Assembly: GCA_964537035.1 (NCBI GenBank)
Contig: CAZIAK010000008.1
Coordinates: 62,001 to 126,000, forward strand
DNA length: 64,000 nucleotides
Reading direction: 5' to 3'
DNA from: CAZIAK01 sp964537035
GTDB lineage: Bacteria; Planctomycetota; B15-G4
The notes beneath the pieces are model-generated. The model searched no databases, was not told the DNA's origin, and worked only from the letters and a program-made list of their open reading frames with translations. Below, piece by piece: positions 62,627 through 64,000 of this stretch. Both the position numbers and the translations under genes were made by a program. Each line of letters begins with the position of its first letter. The first letter of the stretch is position 1.

Positions 62627-64000
62627 ATGGATCACGACCCGGCCACTGCCCGCCAGAAGCTGCTCGCGTCCCTGGCTGCCCGCTTGGGGCGCGAGGTGAT
62701 CTTGTCCGAGCCCGAAGAGCTGATCGTGTACGAGCACGACGGCTCCCCCATGCACGGCGCGGTGCCCTCGGCAGTGGTTTTTCCCAGCAGCGCCGAAGAG
62801 GTCGCCCTGATCGTCACAGCTTGCCATGAGCATGGCGTAGCCTACGTGGCCCGAGGCGCGGGCACCGGCCTCTCCGGCGCTGGCATGGCCCTCGACGGCG
62901 CAGTGGTGGTGGCCTGCAATCGCATGAACCGGGTGCTCTCGGTCGATCCCCTCTCCCGCCGGGCCGTGGTGCAGCCGGGGGTCACCAACCTGGCCGTGAG
63001 CGCCGCCGCCGCCGAGTTCGGGCTCTACTACGCGCCCGACCCTTCGAGCCAGGCGGTGTGTTCCATCGGCGGCAACGTGGCCCACAACTCCGGCGGCCCG
63101 CACACGCTCAAACACGGGGTGACGGTCAACCACGTGCGCGGGCTGCAGCTGGTGCGCCCTGGCGGCGAGCTGGTCGACGTGGGCGGCCCCGATCGTCCCG
63201 GCTACGACCTGCTGGCCTTGCTCATCGGCAGCGAAGGCACCACGGGCATCGTCACCCAGGTCGAGGTGGGCTTGATCCCCTTGCCCGAGACGGTGGTGAC
63301 CATGCTGGCGGCCTACACCACTGTCGAAGAAGCCAGCGCGTCCGTGTCCGCGCTGATCGCCGCGGGCATCGTGCCGGCTGCGCTCGAGCTGCTCGACGCA
63401 GAGGTGGTGGACGCCCTGTCCCAGGCCTTCGGGTTCACGTTCCCCGAGGGTGCTGGCGCCCTGCTCTTGATCGAGACCGACGGGCCAGCCGCGGGCATGG
63501 ACGCCGAGGTGTCCGCCATCACCGAGCTGACCGCACGCACCGGCGCCCTCTCCCTGAGCACAGCCCACGACGCACGAGAACGGGCGGACATCTGGCGCGC
63601 TCGCAAGCAGGCCTTCGGCGCTCTGGGCCGGATCGCCCGACACTACTACACCCAAGATGGAGTGATCCCCCGCACTCGGCTCACGGAGATGTTGGCTCAC
63701 GTGCGCGACGTGGGAGAGCGCTACGGCCTGCGCGTGGCCAACGTGTTTCACGCAGGCGACGGCAACCTGCACCCCTGCATTCTCTTCGACGAGGACGACG
63801 ACGAGACCAGGCAACGGGTGCTCGCCGCGGGAGCAGAGATCTTGCGTCACTGCGTGGCCCTGGGCGGCTCGCTCACCGGCGAACACGGCGTGGGCATCGA
63901 GAAGCGTGAGTGGATGGCGCTCATGTTCTCACCCGTCGATCTGTCCCTCATGGATCGGCTGCGCAAGGCGGCCGACCCGGACCGGCTGTGCAACCCGCAC
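62627..64000 (+). CDS. FAD-linked oxidase, GlcD/D-lactate-dehydrogenase family (3' end outside window)
   Basis: 458 codons are open to the last base of the window, so the C-terminal end is cut (NPH is followed in relatives by a short NPGKIFP-like ending). FAD-binding PCMH motifs: ARGAGTGLSGAGM, QPGVTN, GSEGTTGIVTQVE. The C-terminal FAD-oxidase domain has FHAGDGNLHPCI and GGSLTGEHGVGIEK. It oxidises glycolate, D-lactate or another 2-hydroxy acid, probably linked to the respiratory chain. Assignment within the family is not secure; a GlcE/GlcF partner, if present, lies beyond the window. Confidence 0.9.
   Translation, partial: MDHDPATARQKLLASLAARLGREVILSEPEELIVYEHDGSPMHGAVPSAVVFPSSAEEVALIVTACHEHGVAYVARGAGTGLSGAGMALDGAVVVACNRMNRVLSVDPLSRRAVVQPGVTNLAVSAAAAEFGLYYAPDPSSQAVCSIGGNVAHNSGGPHTLKHGVTVNHVRGLQLVRPGGELVDVGGPDRPGYDLLALLIGSEGTTGIVTQVEVGLIPLPETVVTMLAAYTTVEEASASVSALIAAGIVPAALELLDAEVVDALSQAFGFTFPEGAGALLLIETDGPAAGMDAEVSAITELTARTGALSLSTAHDARERADIWRARKQAFGALGRIARHYYTQDGVIPRTRLTEMLAHVRDVGERYGLRVANVFHAGDGNLHPCILFDEDDDETRQRVLAAGAEILRHCVALGGSLTGEHGVGIEKREWMALMFSPVDLSLMDRLRKAADPDRLCNPH

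Overview
The window is about 64 kb of GC-rich, gene-dense bacterial chromosome, probably a draft assembly: it holds four runs of exactly 100 N. Gene content suggests an aerobic, Gram-negative-type organism, most likely a planctomycete or close relative. The evidence is a divergently paired ECF sigma factor and Ser/Thr kinase whose C-terminus is a formylglycine-generating-enzyme-like domain, several large secreted proteins with IPT/TIG or planctomycete-like C-terminal modules, a five-helix SdhC, and a cbb3 oxidase cluster. This is inference from gene families; no rRNA or other marker is present. I found no tRNA, rRNA or CRISPR array.

Layout. 1-1.8 kb: end of an ECF sigma factor, a candidate anti-sigma factor and a secretin-N-domain-like exported protein. 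1.9-7.3 kb: a tightly coupled zinc (or related metal) uptake operon comprising a small His/Cys-rich protein, an outer-membrane porin-like protein, ZnuA, ZnuC, and a ZnuB with an unusual His-rich C-terminal extension. 7.4-10.3 kb: a GAF histidine kinase and a receiver-PP2C phosphatase. 10.4-15.4 kb: two paralogous genes of unknown family, a large kinase-FGE protein and a divergent ECF sigma factor. 15.6-20 kb: a secreted subtilase, class II aldolase, and a secreted-protein pseudogene interrupted by a MITE-like element. 19.9-24.2 kb: EVE protein, oligoribonuclease, AsnB and a DegT-type aminotransferase. 24.4-26.8 kb: two exported or membrane proteins and a 2',3'-cyclic phosphodiesterase. 27-30.4 kb: sdhCAB. 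30.6-34.3 kb: two tandem secreted metzincin proteases. 34.5-40.4 kb: malic enzyme, phosphoglycerate mutase, OPT transporter and an S41 peptidase-like lipoprotein. 40.4-48.2 kb: the cbb3 oxidase structural and assembly cluster. 49-52.1 kb: LPP20-like lipoproteins and an iodotyrosine-deiodinase-like nitroreductase. 52.2-64 kb: RmuC, an MFS carrier, a large secreted protein, a radical SAM protein, a membrane glycosyltransferase-like protein, a molybdopterin oxidoreductase and a FAD-linked dehydrogenase that runs off the end.

The most interesting signal is a lipoprotein gene (10389-11076, minus strand) whose start codon and ribosome binding site are separated from its signal peptide by four perfect copies of a 7-bp repeat. 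As assembled the gene is out of frame. Losing one repeat, or gaining two, restores a complete lipoprotein, which is the design of a phase-variable contingency locus. Three of the four N gaps split single genes only because the gap flanks are duplicated. Collapsing the duplicate (55, 55 and 25 bp) restores the reading frame each time.
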